A stretch of 64,000 nucleotides of DNA from Zopfochytrium polystomum (GCA_025765615.1 JAIVFJ010000006.1:62001-126000); one strand, 5' to 3'. Positions 1 through 13,662 are shown, counted from the stretch's first letter. The notes: generated from the sequence alone by a model not told the origin. Program-made: numbers and translations.

Positions 1-1
1 T

Positions 2-3000
2 CCGCCACAATCTCAAACGCAGAGCCACCTCACCGTCCCATCCGTACAAGTCTCACCCACACAGTCTGCCAGCGCCGGCTTACCCTCACAACAACATCAA
101 CAGCAGTATCACTACCGACCGCAGCGGCCCGCCTCACCTGCGCTTCAACCTACACTTGCCACAACACCAACGTCGTCTTATTCTGCTGTTCCAATTTCCA
201 AGGTCACCCCGCCTCGCACTCTTTCAAGTTCATCTTCTGTCTCTTCGACTCCCAGTGGTTACCATCCCCAATACGCGCACCTCATTCGTCCACCCACTCC
301 GACTCCACACCAGCCAACTGCATCCTGGCAGGCTGGTTCCACCCGATACCATCCGCACTCAGGACAAAATCAAGCGCACTCCCAGATGCCGCAGTCGCAT
401 GGTCAGGGGCTCGCCGTAAAATCCTACGCGTCTCTATTGTCACCGAGCCCATCCGAGCAGCCACCCGGGGCTATGGTCGGTCCATCATACGAGGGTGGGC
501 TTCTGTTAGACCAGCAGGGGAAGTCTTTTATCTTTTTTGGAGGAACTAGCGCACTAGGTAAGTTGATAAGTGAGACACTTCAGTGTTGGAGAAGGATGTT
601 CGAATAGTAGTGCTAACCCTGTCCTTATCGAACCATCGCAGGGGGATCGAATAAGAATGATGTTTACAAGTCTCACCCGCAGTGGTCGAGTGGGGTGTTT
701 TCGATTCCCGGAGCCGTTCCACACACAATATTTCGAGCGCGGCCGCGGCCGCCTGTGCATCGAACGTTACTTCTCCCATACCCACCTCCGCTGGTCTTGA
801 ACCTGGTCGATCAATATTTTGAAAAGTTTCATGTAGGTCTTTTGAGGGTGTCTTTCTCGAAACGGCCTGTTCATTTCTTCTCACCGATGAACCCCCCTGG
901 AACCCCAGCCTGAATTCCCGATGCTTGACGAATCTGCCTTCCGTACTGACCTCAACACCCTTCTTACATCCCCCGATCTGGAAGAGGACGTTGTGTGGCC
1001 GCAGATGCTACTCACTTTTTCCATGATGACGCTCATGTCGCAATTCACCCCGGCCACGACATTGTGGGAGGGACGCTTCGACGCGGATGAGTTAGCTCGA
1101 GACTGCTTGTCCCGGGCCAAAAAGATACTATTTGAGCGACTTGAGGAGAGTCAGCTTGCGACCGCACAGGCTTTGGTTGTACTTAGCTTATCGGCGGCGG
1201 GACGGAAGGGCAAGGGGACTGCGACATGGACTTACATGGGAATGGCTGTTCGAAAGTGCCAGGAGGTCTGTCTGAAAAACGTCATTACTCAGCCTGTCTC
1301 ATACTTTTCCCCTTTTGGCAGCTTGGTTTACATCGTGAACTCAAGTCGATGGGCATCAGCCATCCAGACTTGACTGAAGCGAGAATGGAAACTTCTCGTC
1401 GAACATGGTACTGCGTTATGATCGCCGAGGTCTATGTGAGGTAAGGCGACTTCATTTTTCCCGCGATTTGATGAATATGACGGCTCAAATTCGACAAAGC
1501 TTAATGGCCGGCAGACCGCAATCTATCGACGCCAACGACTGGGATGTCAGCCCTCCACGTGCGGACTGCGAAGTAGTTACTAATTTGATTTATCACGCTG
1601 AGCTAGTCGGCATCCTTGGCTCTATGGCGCGCTTTGGTAACAGGGCACGACCAGCAATCCGCGACGTGTTTATAGCAGAGACCGAAGCACGGCTGAATCG
1701 CTGGTTTCGGTCCATTAATCCGCAATGGCGTGCTGGGGATCTGGGCACCAAGTGGAACGCCCGTAGCTCGATGCTATTAATGTAGGACGTCGCTTTGGTT
1801 ATTCTTCGAATGCTAACCCTTCGTTACTGCTTTTTTTGTTGATTCGCTGCCGACGGGGGGAAAAAACGAATTAGATATCATAGCGCCTGGATCCTGTTGC
1901 ACAAGATTGCCTTTGGCACTATCGAAGACGCTGTTTGCGTCCAGGCTTCCTCGGCGATTGTGGACCTTCTCACTAAATGCGCTCCAGTGATTCGCGAAGG
2001 TTCTGACCAGGCGGAGGTGATCCTCCCGAGCTTTACTTTTGGCGTTATGATGGCCGCGTCAGTGTGTCTCTCAAAGATTCTGGGTCCAGGCGCTCAGCAA
2101 CCGCTCCCTTCGCCCTTAACGCCTGAGGGTCCTGCAGACAAGGCGCCGATGCCGGACGCGAAAGAACGCCTGCAGCACTGCTTAACTGTCCTGGTGAATC
2201 TTCAGGGCCTGTCACTGTCGTCTGGCCGCTATTGGCGGAGGGTGTCGGAGTTTCTGGAGATGAAAGGAATCAATGTTGACCTTGGTGGCAAAGGGTGGAA
2301 CGATGGCGGTGGCAACTCAGATTCAAAAGGCGGGGAGAGCGGATCCTGGGCTGCTGGGGCACGCCGCTATAGCGACGCCGCTCGCGTGCCAGAGGCCGGC
2401 GGAGATGGCGGCCATGGAGGAGTTGGAAGGGGAGGGAACGAGCAGGATGGACTCCATCCGCAATTTGGACAAAGCTACGGGCGGCGGTACTCGTCGTCGT
2501 CATCGACCTCAACGTCTGCGGGGCTGGCACCACCCGGTTCGCGACATGCGAGTGACGTGAGTCTGTCCTTCGACTTATCGCACCTGGCGGACGCGCCAGC
2601 ACCGTCCCCGACCGAGATGGCGAACCTGTGGGATGTTAACCTTTTCGACCTTGCCGGGCTGGGTGGCTTCATCGATATGTGGAAGCTCAACAACTCACGC
2701 GAAGCAAGCGACAGCGGCAATGGCGATCGCAATGAATCCTCTGCGGTCTCACAGAGTCTGCTTTCGGCGCCGGCTTCTCCCAATCCTGCGGCCAGTACGG
2801 CATCTTCCGGGGGTTTGAAGCCTGGCGCGGAATACCCCCCGTCACGAACGGGCTCCCCGATGCTTCCCCTCCCACCCTTTGCTCTGTCTCCGGCCCCGCT
2901 TTCGCCGGGCGGATACGAGGGACATGGCCACCACCTGGTTCCAAACACGGTGACACCTGGGTCTCCTCATCACCGCCAAAGTTTGCAACCACCACACCAG

Positions 3001-3885
3001 CAGTTGGAGCAGCAGCAACGACAGCAGCTCGCTGACCACACTGCGGCTCCGCATTCTGAAGCGCAACAGCAGCACCCACATCATCAGCCACTCCCGCCGG
3101 CCATTGTCACGAGCGCAGCACCCGCGTCACAGCGCACCAGCGCACAACCTGTTTCCGCCTTTCGAATGCAGGCATTGAAGTCGCTCCCCTATCAGGCGAC
3201 CTCACTGGGTTTGCGTTCCAGTCATCTCCAACAACAGCCACAACACCAGTCCCAGCAGCAGCAGCAGCAGCATCAACCACAGCAGCCACACCCACTGCAG
3301 CGGCCAGCTCCACCTGCCTACCACCCTTACACGCCCGCTTCGCTTCAACAACCACCAGCTCCCGGTCCAGTTCCAACGGCCGACACGTCCTACGGCTACC
3401 CGCGTTCTCCGGAGCCAAATCCGTACGGCACGTTGCAGCAACGCCACCAGCAGCAGCAGCAGCAGAAACAGCTGCTCCAAAACCAACACCTGCAGCAATA
3501 CCAACAACAGCAACAACCCGCTCCGCCGCCACCGCTACCACCACCACAGCAACATCACCATCAGCAGCAGCAACTACAAGTACAGCACATGCAGCAGCAT
3601 CAGCAGCATCAGCAGCAGCAGCAGCACGGCGCCCCACCGCATCAAATATACCAGCCGTACCACCCCCCCAACGGGGTATCGGGAAGTCCCCCGCACGGCT
3701 ATGCTCAGGGGTCGCAACAGCAGCAGCAGCCGGCGCCACCACCTCTGTTGCCCTCGGCACAGCAGCAGCAGCAGCAGCAGCAGCAACAGCGGCCGTACTA
3801 CTCCCCGCCGCAGCCGCCGCAGCCGACAGTCTCGCCGCCAGCTGCGACCGTGACTCCGCACATTGTTGTGCACGGCCCCAACTAA
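2..3885 (+). CDS. Fungal-specific transcription factor (fungal_trans domain), 5' partial
   Basis: Reading is open from base 2, so the start and any Zn2Cys6 DNA-binding cluster lie off the left edge. Exons: 2-557, 642-832, 909-1265, 1322-1440, 1500-1781, 1875-3885 (1171 residues seen; all GT-AG; intron 1 has a TGCTAAC branch site at 611). Residues 1-175 are Ser/Pro/Gln-rich. The fungal_trans middle homology region follows: SFIFFGGTSALG near 170, FEKFHPEFPMLDESAF near 244, GMAVRKCQELGLH near 361, RRTWYCVMIAEVYVS near 395, GRPQSIDANDWDVSPP near 411, YHSAWILLHK near 503. Each junction restores a family motif, which supports the splicing. The last ~350 residues are Gln/His/Pro-rich with long Q runs, typical of activation regions. 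It is expected to be a nuclear sequence-specific regulator; target genes cannot be inferred. Confidence 0.9.
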
Positions 3886-4784
3886 GAGACGCGACGCGCG
3901 CTCTGCGACGAACACTGCTGGCCTCCCTTCGTCTCTGTAACCTCCCCACTGTGAAAATTGGCCCAAATTTAAAAACGTCCATCCCTCCACCTTTTTGTTT
4001 CATTAACCTTTTTTTTTTTATATCTTATCTGTTTTGGTGGGAATCCTGCTTTTTTTCACGACAAACCACTCTTTTGCCATGCGTTTTTTTGTTTTGTTTT
4101 TTTTTTAAGGGAGTTTCCTTTCCTTTCTTCTGTGTGCGTGCTCAATGTGCATTCTCCCTTTTCTTTTTTTTTCTTTTTTTTTTTTTTCTTCTTCCCCCCT
4201 GTTTTGTTGCATGTTACCATTTTTTCTGGAACAGTTTATAATCGTTTTTGGCCAACAAACGCTAAGACCATGCTGGAGACCTCCCCCTTGGCGTACACGT
4301 CAAAAATGTTTGGTAATTGTATTGTAAGCCCAACGACGCCATCCGCCGGGATTCTGAGGATCCGCAAGACAAATGAGTATAATCGAGAGATACAGTCTCT
4401 ACGGCACGTTTGCGGGCGGAGGGTGTTGGCCCCAAGCAAAAAGTTTTGAGAACGGGCTGTCTCCTCCCCAGTGTGTTTTTTTTTTTTGAACTTTCCACTT
4501 TGCATGGCTTTCGGGGACAAGAAAACTTCATGGACACGGCGAGAGTGAGACTGACGGGGGTAAACAAGAAAGATATGTAACGGAAATGGAAACGGAACAG
4601 CAAAAGAAAAAGAGAACCGGAACCGGGGGTCCAGAGCGCAAAGAAACGGCATTCATCAAACAAAAAAAAGAACCAAGGAAAAGAAGAAAAAAAAAAACCT
4701 TGCAGAAACGCGTCCACTATCCTTCCCCTCCGCCTCCCGCCTCCCCCAACCAAGCGCAACCGCTTCCACTTTCCCTTTTTTTTT
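3886..4784. other. Intergenic: tail-to-tail 3' flanks, T-rich
   Basis: Between two convergent genes. Many T runs at 4000-4200 and A runs at 4660-4700, consistent with 3' UTR and polyadenylation regions for both strands. Short open frames here are low-complexity and unconvincing. Confidence 0.5.
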
Positions 4785-5259
4785 TCAAAAATACTCTCTC
4801 CCGCCGCCGCCGCCCTCCCTCCGCGCGAGCAGCTTCCGCAGCCACATGCCGCCCGCCGACCGCGCCGCCGCCGACATGCCCGCCGCCGACCCCGACCCCG
4901 ACCCGGACCCCTGCTGCTGTTGTTGCGGTTGCTGCTGTTGCAGCGAGTACGACGTCGCGGCGGCCACCGACGGCGACATCAACGACGACAGCGAGGCGCC
5001 CGACGCGGGGCCGGCGCCGGTGGGATACAAGGACGAGGAGGAGGAGGAGGAGGAGGAGGATGAGGAAGGGCCAGTGGGTGCGTATTTGGCCGCCGCCGAC
5101 GATGACGACGACGACGACGACGCGGCGAGGGCGTCCGGCACGGTCATGATCAGCATCGGGTCGGCGGCGGGCAGCAGCATCAGGCCAGCAGCAGCAGCAG
5201 TTGCCGCCGCGTTCGACGACGATGACAGCGGCTGGAGCTGAAGCTGCCACAACTGCTGT

Positions 5260-5291
<32 letters not shown>

Positions 5292-5430
5292 CAGTTGCCG
5301 CTGCTGCTGCGCCGCCAGGACGCGGGCCCTGTTGTTCGGGTGGCTCGGGTGGTTCGGGTGGTAGTGCCGCAAGAGCGCGTAGTCGCGCGGGTCCGGAAAC
5401 TCGAGGTCTGAGAACGGCGCGGGCCGCTGC

Positions 5431-5466
<36 letters not shown>

Positions 5467-8400
5467 GGTTGCTGTTGCTGTTGCTGCTGCTGCTGCAGTG
5501 ATGTCGGCGTCATTGCAAGTGGCTGGTCGGGCCGAGCGGTCGCGTTCTTCGATTGCGCGGCCGTGGGCGTCGGCGCGCCGGGGCCCGCGTTCGTTGGTAG
5601 AGAAAGGAGGCTCCCGCCGCCGCCTCCGCCGCCTCCGCCGCCTCGGGAGAACGACGCCAACGGCCTCGACAGCGCCATCAAATCGTCCTCGCCGCGGCCA
5701 CCACCACCGCCTCCCCTGCCACCAGAATCCGCCCACTCGGCGGCAGCGGCAGCGGCAGGGGGAGCTGGGTTGTACTCGTGATCAGACGCATAATAATCGC
5801 CGCCGCCGCCAGCGACACTACCACCGCCGTGCACGGCAGCCGTCCGCTGTCGCCAATGCAGCTCAATGTCCTGGAGCACGGCCGTGACGCGATCCAGGGT
5901 CGTCGTCGGCGCCGTCGCCGTACTTGTGCCGCTCAGCCGGTCATCCGAGGTTGCACCGCCGCTGCCACCGGATTGAGCCATCGGCGCGCGGGCCGTCGTC
6001 TTCGTCGTCGTCGTCGTCGTCCGGGCGGGACGCAGCGGCGCGGGGTAATAGTACGACACCGTTTCGCGCGCGCGGTGGTCATCGTCCTCGTCCTCGTCGT
6101 CGTCGCCTCCCAAGAGGGGCGCGGGCGACGGCTGCGGGTTCCACGGCACCGCGCGCTTCTTGAGGATGCCGTGGCGCGGCATGCGGGGCGGCGCCTGGGT
6201 CGTCTGCGCCGCCGCAGGGTCTACGCGGCTCTGCTGCTGCTGCTGCGCGCGAATCTGCTCCTGCACGTTCTGCAGCGGCGGCCTCCGCCGGCGCAGCGGA
6301 CCCTGCTGGAGCAGCTCGTCCTGCGCCGCCGCCGCCGCCTTCGCGTTCGACGACGAAGACCAGTCCTCGTCGTCCGCCACGCCCGCGAACCGGACCGACT
6401 CCCTCCTCCGGATCGGCTGCACTCCGCCGTTACCGCCGTTTTCGCCGTTTTCGGCGAGACTAGCGCGACGGAACGCCGCACCGACGGACGACGCCCTCCC
6501 TTCGCCCCCGCCACCGCCACCGCCACCACCCGCCCGGCTGCGGCTCCCACTGCCGCTCCGCTGCACGGACCACCTCGAACTTCTCCTCCACCGCGACCAC
6601 CTGGTACCGCCGCCGCCGCGCTCCGTGTCGTCGACACCCCCACCACCTCCTCCTCCTGCACCGCCGTCACCAACGTCCCCATCGCCATCATCGTCACCGT
6701 CGTCCCTGTCCGCATCGCCGTCTTCGCTATCGCTGTCCCCGCCCCCGCGCAGGGGAACCGTGTACGTTGGCTGAGGGGCGCGCAAGCACGAGTCCGACTT
6801 GGACCGGCGGAGCGACGACGACGCGTAGGACGACACCGAGGACAGGGACGTGCGGCGTTCCAAAGTCGCTTCGTCCGGCCCCGCCGCCGCCGTCTGCGCC
6901 GTCGCCCTATTATTCATCGGCCGCAAGAGCTGATGCGCGCCGCCGCCAGCGGCGGTTTGCGCGAGTGCCGGTCTATGCTGCCAGACGTCGGTTCCTGCTG
7001 CTTCGGGATAGCTCGGGTGGCGGTAGGTCGCGGCTGCAGCGGCTGCGGCGGCGGCGCTCCACTCGCGAGGGCTGCTGCTGCGGAGGTATCTCGGGTTGGG
7101 GTCTAGCAGGGCGGCGGCGGTGGTGGCGGTGAGCAGAGCTTGCGACTGTTCTCTTAGGTGGCTTGTGGTTCCCGCAGCAGAAGCCGTTGCCCTCGCCGTC
7201 GCCGTCGGGCCCAGTCGCGGCGGGGAGCGTCCAGCGTCCGGGCGCGACGGTGACGGGTTCGGGGTGGACGGGACGGAGGGCGAGGCGGACGCGGAAACTG
7301 ACGCAGAGGAGGGCGCGGACGTGAGGAGGGCGATCTGCGCGAGTTTCGACTCGAGGACCTCGGCCGTGCGCCTCTCGACCTCTCGCTGGATGTAGGCTGC
7401 GATTTGGTCGTACTGGAGCGAAAGGGCAATGTCGGGCGGTCCGGCGGTGGGGGAGTGCGGCGGTTCCAGGGGCGAGCGCCTGGACGCGGTGGAGGACGCA
7501 GACGAAGCGCTGCTGGCGGAGGTGGTTGAGGAGGATGAGGAGGATGCGGTCGGTGCGTGCGACGCAGAGAGACCGGCAAACGTCTCGCGGGCCGACGCTT
7601 CGCGTATGGATGTGGCCGTGCCGCTTTCGAGCGACGACACGGAGGTCGGCCGCAGCAAGGCCGGGCGAGTGAGCGAGTTTGGCGAATCGCGATTCGTTCT
7701 TCTCGCCTCGGGTGTCGGCGCCCGATCGGCGGATCTGTCGAAATCGGCGCTCCTCTCTGCGCCGCGAGCCAGACCACCGGCCGGATTGCCGCTTGCCGGG
7801 AGCAGCGATGTGGGGTGGTGTGGACGAACGCGCGCAGGCAGCAATCCGAGCTTGTCAGGGTAGGGAAGCAGGTCGTGGGAGCTAAACTCGCCGATAAAAG
7901 GTTCGCGCACGGAGCGTACCGGTCGCTGGCGCCGCTGCGGGGACGGGATGACAGAGTCGACCGAGCTGTCAAAAGAGCAGACCGAGTTCTGCATCGGGTC
8001 CGGATCAAAGGCTTCCGAGCACCGAGGCGGAGAGACGGCGGGGACGGTGGTGAGATCGCTCTCGGACGTGTCGAGGGCTGATTCAAAGAAATCGCTGTCT
8101 TGGCTGGCGTTGACGTCGGAATAGTACAGATGGAGGACGTCCAGCTCGGGGTGCTGGCCGCTCTTTATCGAGGAGGCGCTTCCCCGTGTGATTCGGGTCA
8201 ATGTTGGAAGAGATGGCGCCGGCAAGCTCAGATACTGGCCGGAGGGCTGCTGGAGCTGGGGGTGAAGAGAAGCTCCCGAAAAAGGCGGCCGCCCCGCTGC
8301 TTGGCTTGAGTGCGTTGCTGGCTGGGCCAAGGCGCGCCCCATGGCGCTGACACGCGGCCCAGAGTGGACAAGTGCGGGCTGTTGCTGCAGTGCTAGCGCG

Positions 8401-11148
8401 GCGGTTGCTCCTGCGTCGGCTCGGACGACTTCACGCACGGCCATGATGGCGTCTCTCAGAAGATGGACGCCGCCGTTGTGCGCAACGGCGAACCTGGAGA
8501 CGCTGGTGACAAACGTGCGAGTAAGGTCTGCGCTCCGCTGGTGGGATTGCTGGCCGATCAAACCGAAGGGCTCGGAGGGGAAGCCTGCAGCGTTTGTGGG
8601 AACAAGGAGTTAAGGGAGGTAGTTTACGCGTCTATCAATAAGCAGTTCGTTCGATCAAAGTGGGAGACAAAAATTCAACTGGGAGAAAAACCTGACCGAA
8701 ATCCCTCAAGATGCCGTTCAGCAAAGTCCAGGGCTCCGACCCCGGCGGCCACGAGCGGCACACGACCGCCAGCGCCTCGGCAGTGTGGTGGACGGCCTGC
8801 TGGAACGCCGACGACGACTGCTGCTGACTGTTGCGGAACTGTCCGTGGTTTGAGGAGGACGACGAAGGGGAGGAAGAAGGGGAAGCTGAAGTACTAACGA
8901 CTACTTCGGCCGCGACGGACGCCGTCACGACGAGGGCCAGCAGCTCCGCCTCGCCGGCGCCCTGCGGGGGCGGCATGGTCTCGCCGCCGCCGCCGCCAAT
9001 GATAAGATCTTCGGCCGCCGGAGCAGCAACAGCAGCAGCAGCAACGGGCGCCGCGCCACTTTCAGAAGCTCGGGAGACTATTGGCGCGGCGAGCGACGGT
9101 GCGGCAGGTACAGCGGACCGCCGAGCAAATTGCTGCTGCTGCTGCGGGGACGAAGCGCTCGGCGTTCCCGTTCGCAAGCGGTCCGGGTCGTTGCGGCGCA
9201 GCGGGAGGGGCGGCGTGGGGGAGCCGCGGGGGAGGGCGTCGGCGGTGTGTGCGGGGGCGGGTCGAGTTCCAAAGATGCGGCGCAGCGCCTCGCGGTGGGG
9301 TTCGTCGTCGAAGGCGGCGTCTTCGTGGGCGGTCAGGGAGGACGTGGACGCGTAGGACGAAGACGAAGACGACGACGACAATGAGGACGAGGCGGCGGAC
9401 AGGGACTGGAGGGATGGGCGCGACGACAGCGACGGGCTGCTGGTGGGCTTTCGCGCAGCGAGCTCGGCGGCGGCGGCGACGGCTTCTGTGGCGGCCGAGG
9501 TGGCGGAAGCGTCTGCGTGGATGGGGAGCGACGGTGCGGGTCGCGCGCCGGGGATGGTCTGTGGGAGAGAGTCGCTGCGGGTGTAGAGGTGGTAGTAGAG
9601 GTGGTGGTCGGGCGGCCTTGGCGGGAGGGAAGGGTGGTGCAGGCCAGTGGGGAGCTGGGGGCTGTGGAGGAGGAGATCGCTTCGAAGCGGCGAGGACGAG
9701 TCGGCGTCGTCGTCGGCGGCGGCTGGTGCTTCTGCTGCTGCGGGGGCGGTGCTGTCAGCGAAGCGGAAGTGGTGGTGGTGGTGGTGGTGGTGGTGCTTGG
9801 CGACTTGCACGATTCCAGCGGCGGTGGCGTCAGCGTCGTCGTCGTCGCAAACAAAGGCCGGCGAGGCGGCGGCGGCGGCAGCCGTACGGGGCGGAAAGGT
9901 GTTTCGGCGAAGCGGATGCTTGGGCAAAGTTGCAGGCGGCGGCTCCTCGCCCGCCCCCGCGCCGTCTTCCCCCGCGGGACGAGAGGCACGACGGCTGGCA
10001 TCGTCCGCAGACACTCGTGGGGACGGTGGGGCGGCGAGGAGGTCGTCTGACGGCCTCGTCGTCGCCGAGAGCGGCTGGCGCTGCTGCTGCTGCTGTGGGG
10101 TGGGGCTCGCGCGGAGGGCCAGGTTTTTGTGGATCTGCAGCGAGGAGGCGGCGGACGGCGGGCGCTGCTGCAGGCGGGGCTGCGGCTGCGGCTGCGGCTG
10201 CGTTGGCGGCATCCTTGGTGGCGGCATCATCGTGAGGTGGTGGTGGTGGATGTGGTGTGGGGGCAGGTGGGTGTTCTGCAAGGGCCGGTTCTCATGGTGG
10301 GTGTAGTGCGTCCAATTGCCCAGCGCACCTACGTTCCCGAACGTATCGTCTTCGTCGCCTTCGCGATGGTGCTGCCGCTGCATCGACTGCGTTTGGAGGA
10401 GGTGGTGGTGGTGATGGTCGTGGTCGTGGTCGTGGCGGTGGCGGTGGTGAGGGCTCGCGCTCGTTGGGATCGTCGCCCCCCCGCACTCGCAACAGGGAAC
10501 GACGTCGGCAAAACCAAACCAATCGCCACCGCCACCCCCGCTGGCAGGGTCGCCTCCACGGTCGTCGACCCCGCCCCCCCCGCCCCCACACGCGCCTTCG
10601 ACCGGAGTACCAGTGGGCTGACCAGCGGCACCAGCGCCGCCAGCAGCAGCAGCACAGGGATCGCCTTGCGCGCCGTGGTAGTCGCCGCCACCGCCGTCGT
10701 CGCCGTCGTCGTCGGAGTCGGCGCTGCTGGAGGCGACGGGGGGCGTCGGCGGCGGAGGTTGCGACGACAGGCAAGGATCCTTGTCTTCGTGGCGGGGCAG
10801 CGGCACATTGTTGACGGCGGGCAACAGGGGCGGCGGCGGCGATGCGTCGGGCGCCAGTGGGGCGGACCGGCGAGGGCCATCTCGAGGAAGGGGGGCGGGT
10901 TGGTGTGACAGGGGAGTCGGGGGGGCCAGCTGGGGTAGGGCGGACAAGGGGGATTGTGGTGCAGAGGTGGTCGTGGTGTGGGAAGAGGAGGAGGAAGAGG
11001 AGGGCTGCAGCGGCGGCGTTGGCGCTGGCGGCGGGGAGGAAGAAGTAGAAGAAGAAGAAGAAGAAGAAGGAGAAGAAGAGGAGGAGGAGGAGGACGACGA
11101 AGAAGCGGGGGGCGACGGGGACGGCGCCTGCGGTGGCGGCGTCTCCAT
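4785..11148 (-). CDS. Giant low-complexity protein with one ordered island, function unknown
   Basis: Two long minus-strand frames join by one intron: exons 11148-8697 and 8527-4785 (intron 8528-8696, phase 1, GT/AG), giving 2064 residues. The join turns GILRDF plus LTRTF into a continuous helical stretch. Start is the ATG at 11148 (METPPPQAP); the frame is open further upstream but that part translates a (GA)n tract. Nearly all of it is disordered: Ser, Gln, Ala, Gly, His and Asp/Glu runs. The only ordered-looking part lies around residues 785-880, from AFQQAVHHTAEALAVVC across the splice to LLRDAIMAVREVV, predicted alpha-helical. Later short motifs include RRESVRFAG and PRHGILKK. No known family recognised. 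Scaffold or regulatory roles are possible but unsupported. Additional small introns cannot be excluded. Confidence 0.65.
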
Positions 11149-11236
11149 TGGTTTGTTTGGTTTGTATGTGTTTTGGTTTGATCTACCAGATAGACAGATA
11201 GAGAGAGGAGATATATATAGACAGAGAGAGAGAGAG

Positions 11237-11270
<34 letters not shown>
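11141..11270 (+). repeat. Dispersed 5' module, copy 1, with (GA)n tract
   Basis: Positions 11141-11215 (from gtctccattggtttgtttgg through the ccagatag motif) match 46937-47010 almost base for base and in the same orientation; both are followed by a (GA)n tract. This copy covers the start codon and 5' leader of the minus-strand giant gene. Confidence 0.75.
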
Positions 11271-11698
11271 TGTGTGTGTGTGTGGGTGGGTGTGAGAGAG
11301 CACCAGCAGCAGGGGAGAGACAGCGCGCGCGAGTCGTGTCTACTTTACTTTCCAACCGCACATTTTCAACATGCAGATTTCATCTCAAAACCATTTCGTT
11401 TTTTCGTTTTTGCGTTTATTGATAATAAATTTTCTCCCCCTTTTGAGTCTGTCTCTCTCTATCTCTCGCTCATTTTGGGATCCCTTAAATCCTCCCCTCT
11501 TTCCATTGTGTGGCGCGCTTGCAGCTTTTTCAACCGAAAAAAAAAAAAAATTTCATTACGTAAGCACGACAGCAACTCGGCGGAACGGGATGACCCGAAA
11601 CCACCAACCAGTTCCACACCCCTTCAAAAAAAAAAAAAAAAAAAAAAGTTACAGGAGACAGACAGGCAATGCGCCAGGAACACACGCAAAACAACAAG
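11149..11698. other. Intergenic: (GA)n, T-rich and A-rich tracts
   Basis: Holds the 5' leader of the giant gene, a (GA)n tract at 11221-11268, and A runs at 11536-11550 and 11625-11647 near the 3' end of the SDR gene. No gene seen. Confidence 0.5.
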
Positions 11699-12053
11699 TC
11701 AGTCCGTCAACCCGTCCAGCGCAATGACCTGCCCCGTCATGTAGTTTGCGCGCGCAAGGAACATGGCGACCTCGGCCACTTGCTGGTGGTGGTGGGTGGT
11801 GTTGTTTCAGGAGAAGGAAGGAAATCAATCAGCCTGAGGGCAAGGGAGAGGCAAGCAACAACAACACAAACCTCTGGAGTTGTGGCAGCCGGCTGTGGCG
11901 CGACTCCGCCCCCATCGACCAACGGCGCCGCCGCCACCGTCGCAGGACCAGGGTTTATGACGGCGGCGGCGGCGTCGACGCGGCCGGGGGCGATCGCAAA
12001 CACCCGCACGCCGACGGGCGCCAGCTCCTTTGCGAGCGACTTTGAGAAGCCTG

Positions 12054-12100
<47 letters not shown>

Positions 12101-13569
12101 TGGAGAGTCGAGAACAACAGGAGCTCAGAGAAAAGAAAGGACAAAAAAGAAATAGGCAAACCGAAACAAGAAAAAAAAAATAAATAAAAAAAAGGGCAAT
12201 CGTCCTTTTACCGACAATCCCGGCCTTGGAGGCAGCGTAGGTACCCGCGTCGCTGGCCGGTAGCGCACTCAGAGCGACGGCGGCGGCTGTGGTGGCGGCG
12301 GCGGCGGCGACGTTCACGATGGAGCCCTTGCGCCTGCGGACCATGCCGCGGGCGAGGCCGCGCGACATGTGGATGGTGGCAAAGAGCGCCGACGCGGCGG
12401 ACTCGTCCGAGCCGGCCGCGGCGGTAGCGTTTTCTGCCGCGGACGGCGGCGGCGGGGTCGAGGAGGGCGGCGGCGGCGACGGGAACGACGGCGGCAGCGG
12501 GCTGCTGTCCACGGTGAGGTTGATGAGATGGTCGACGGGGCCGAAGCGCTGCATGATGTGCTACGAGGCGGTAGGTGGGGGGGTGGAGGCGAGCAAAATT
12601 GCGGCCGGTTTTAGGCGGGTTGGACACCAAAGGCTTTTGTCCATGCAGCGAACCACAAAAAAACCCCCCCAAACCTTAGCGATGCGGTCGACTTCCCCAA
12701 TCTTGCTCGCGTCCCCGCACACGACGGCAACGCCCGACCCACCAGCGCCGGCTTCTTCCCAGCCGGCAAGCAGCTTTGGCGTCTGCGCCGGCGGCGGCGG
12801 CGGCGCACACTGCAGATGCGGCAACACGGGCCTCGCCGCGTCCGCTTCCGTGGAGGCGCAGGCGGCGGGCAGGGTGACGTCGAGGAGGGCAGCGCGGGCT
12901 CGCTCCAGCTCGGCCATGTCCTTTCCAATAAAGATGACGCGGCCGCCGAGCCTGCGAAATGCGGCAGCGCATGCGACGGCGAGGGGCGGGGAAGCGAGGG
13001 AGACGGCGAGGGTTTCGTTGTGGAAGGGGAGCGGAGTGGAGAGGGACGGGAGGATGTCGCGAGCGGGAGTGAGCGGGTGAGGGTGGGTGAAGCTGCGGGC
13101 AAGGTTTTGGGGTGCGGGCGCGGCCGGGCGGAGCAGCGACTTCGCGTTGGGGGTCGCTGCGGGCGCTGACGGCGGCGGCGGTGCGTCGGTCGTCTGGTCG
13201 AGGGCCTGGACGAAGGGCGATCGTGGAGGGTAGTGGAGCGATATGGCTCTTCCTTGGCGATCGAGCCGGCGCTCGAAGTCGGCGACGGAGGCAAAGAGGG
13301 AGGCGCGCTTTGGTTTGTTGTACCGTGGTACTGCTGGCTCGTCGTGCAGGAGCAGTCTCAGCGCTTCCAAGGACTTTGTCAGCGAAGGGATCTTGCCGGG
13401 CGGTGAAGACGATGATGATGACAAAGATGAGGAGGAGGAAGAGCGGGACGAGGAGGAGAAGGACGGTGAGGAACGATTGCGGGAGGCGGTGGCGGAAGGA
13501 GCAGAAGGGGAGAAGGAGGAGGAGGAGGAGGTTGAGGACGCGGACTGCGATGACTGCGATGATTGCGAC

Positions 13570-13600
<31 letters not shown>

Positions 13601-13631
13601 GCGACGACGACGACGGCGACGACGACGACGG

Positions 13632-13662
<31 letters not shown>

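Noticed and set aside
5778..7106. 442-codon plus-strand open frame opposite the giant gene
   Set aside because: Arg/Ala-rich shadow of GC-rich codon repeats on the other strand; no start context, motif or splice logic.
9081..10235. 384-codon plus-strand frame
   Set aside because: Antisense shadow of the same low-complexity exon; composition only Arg/Gly/Ala.
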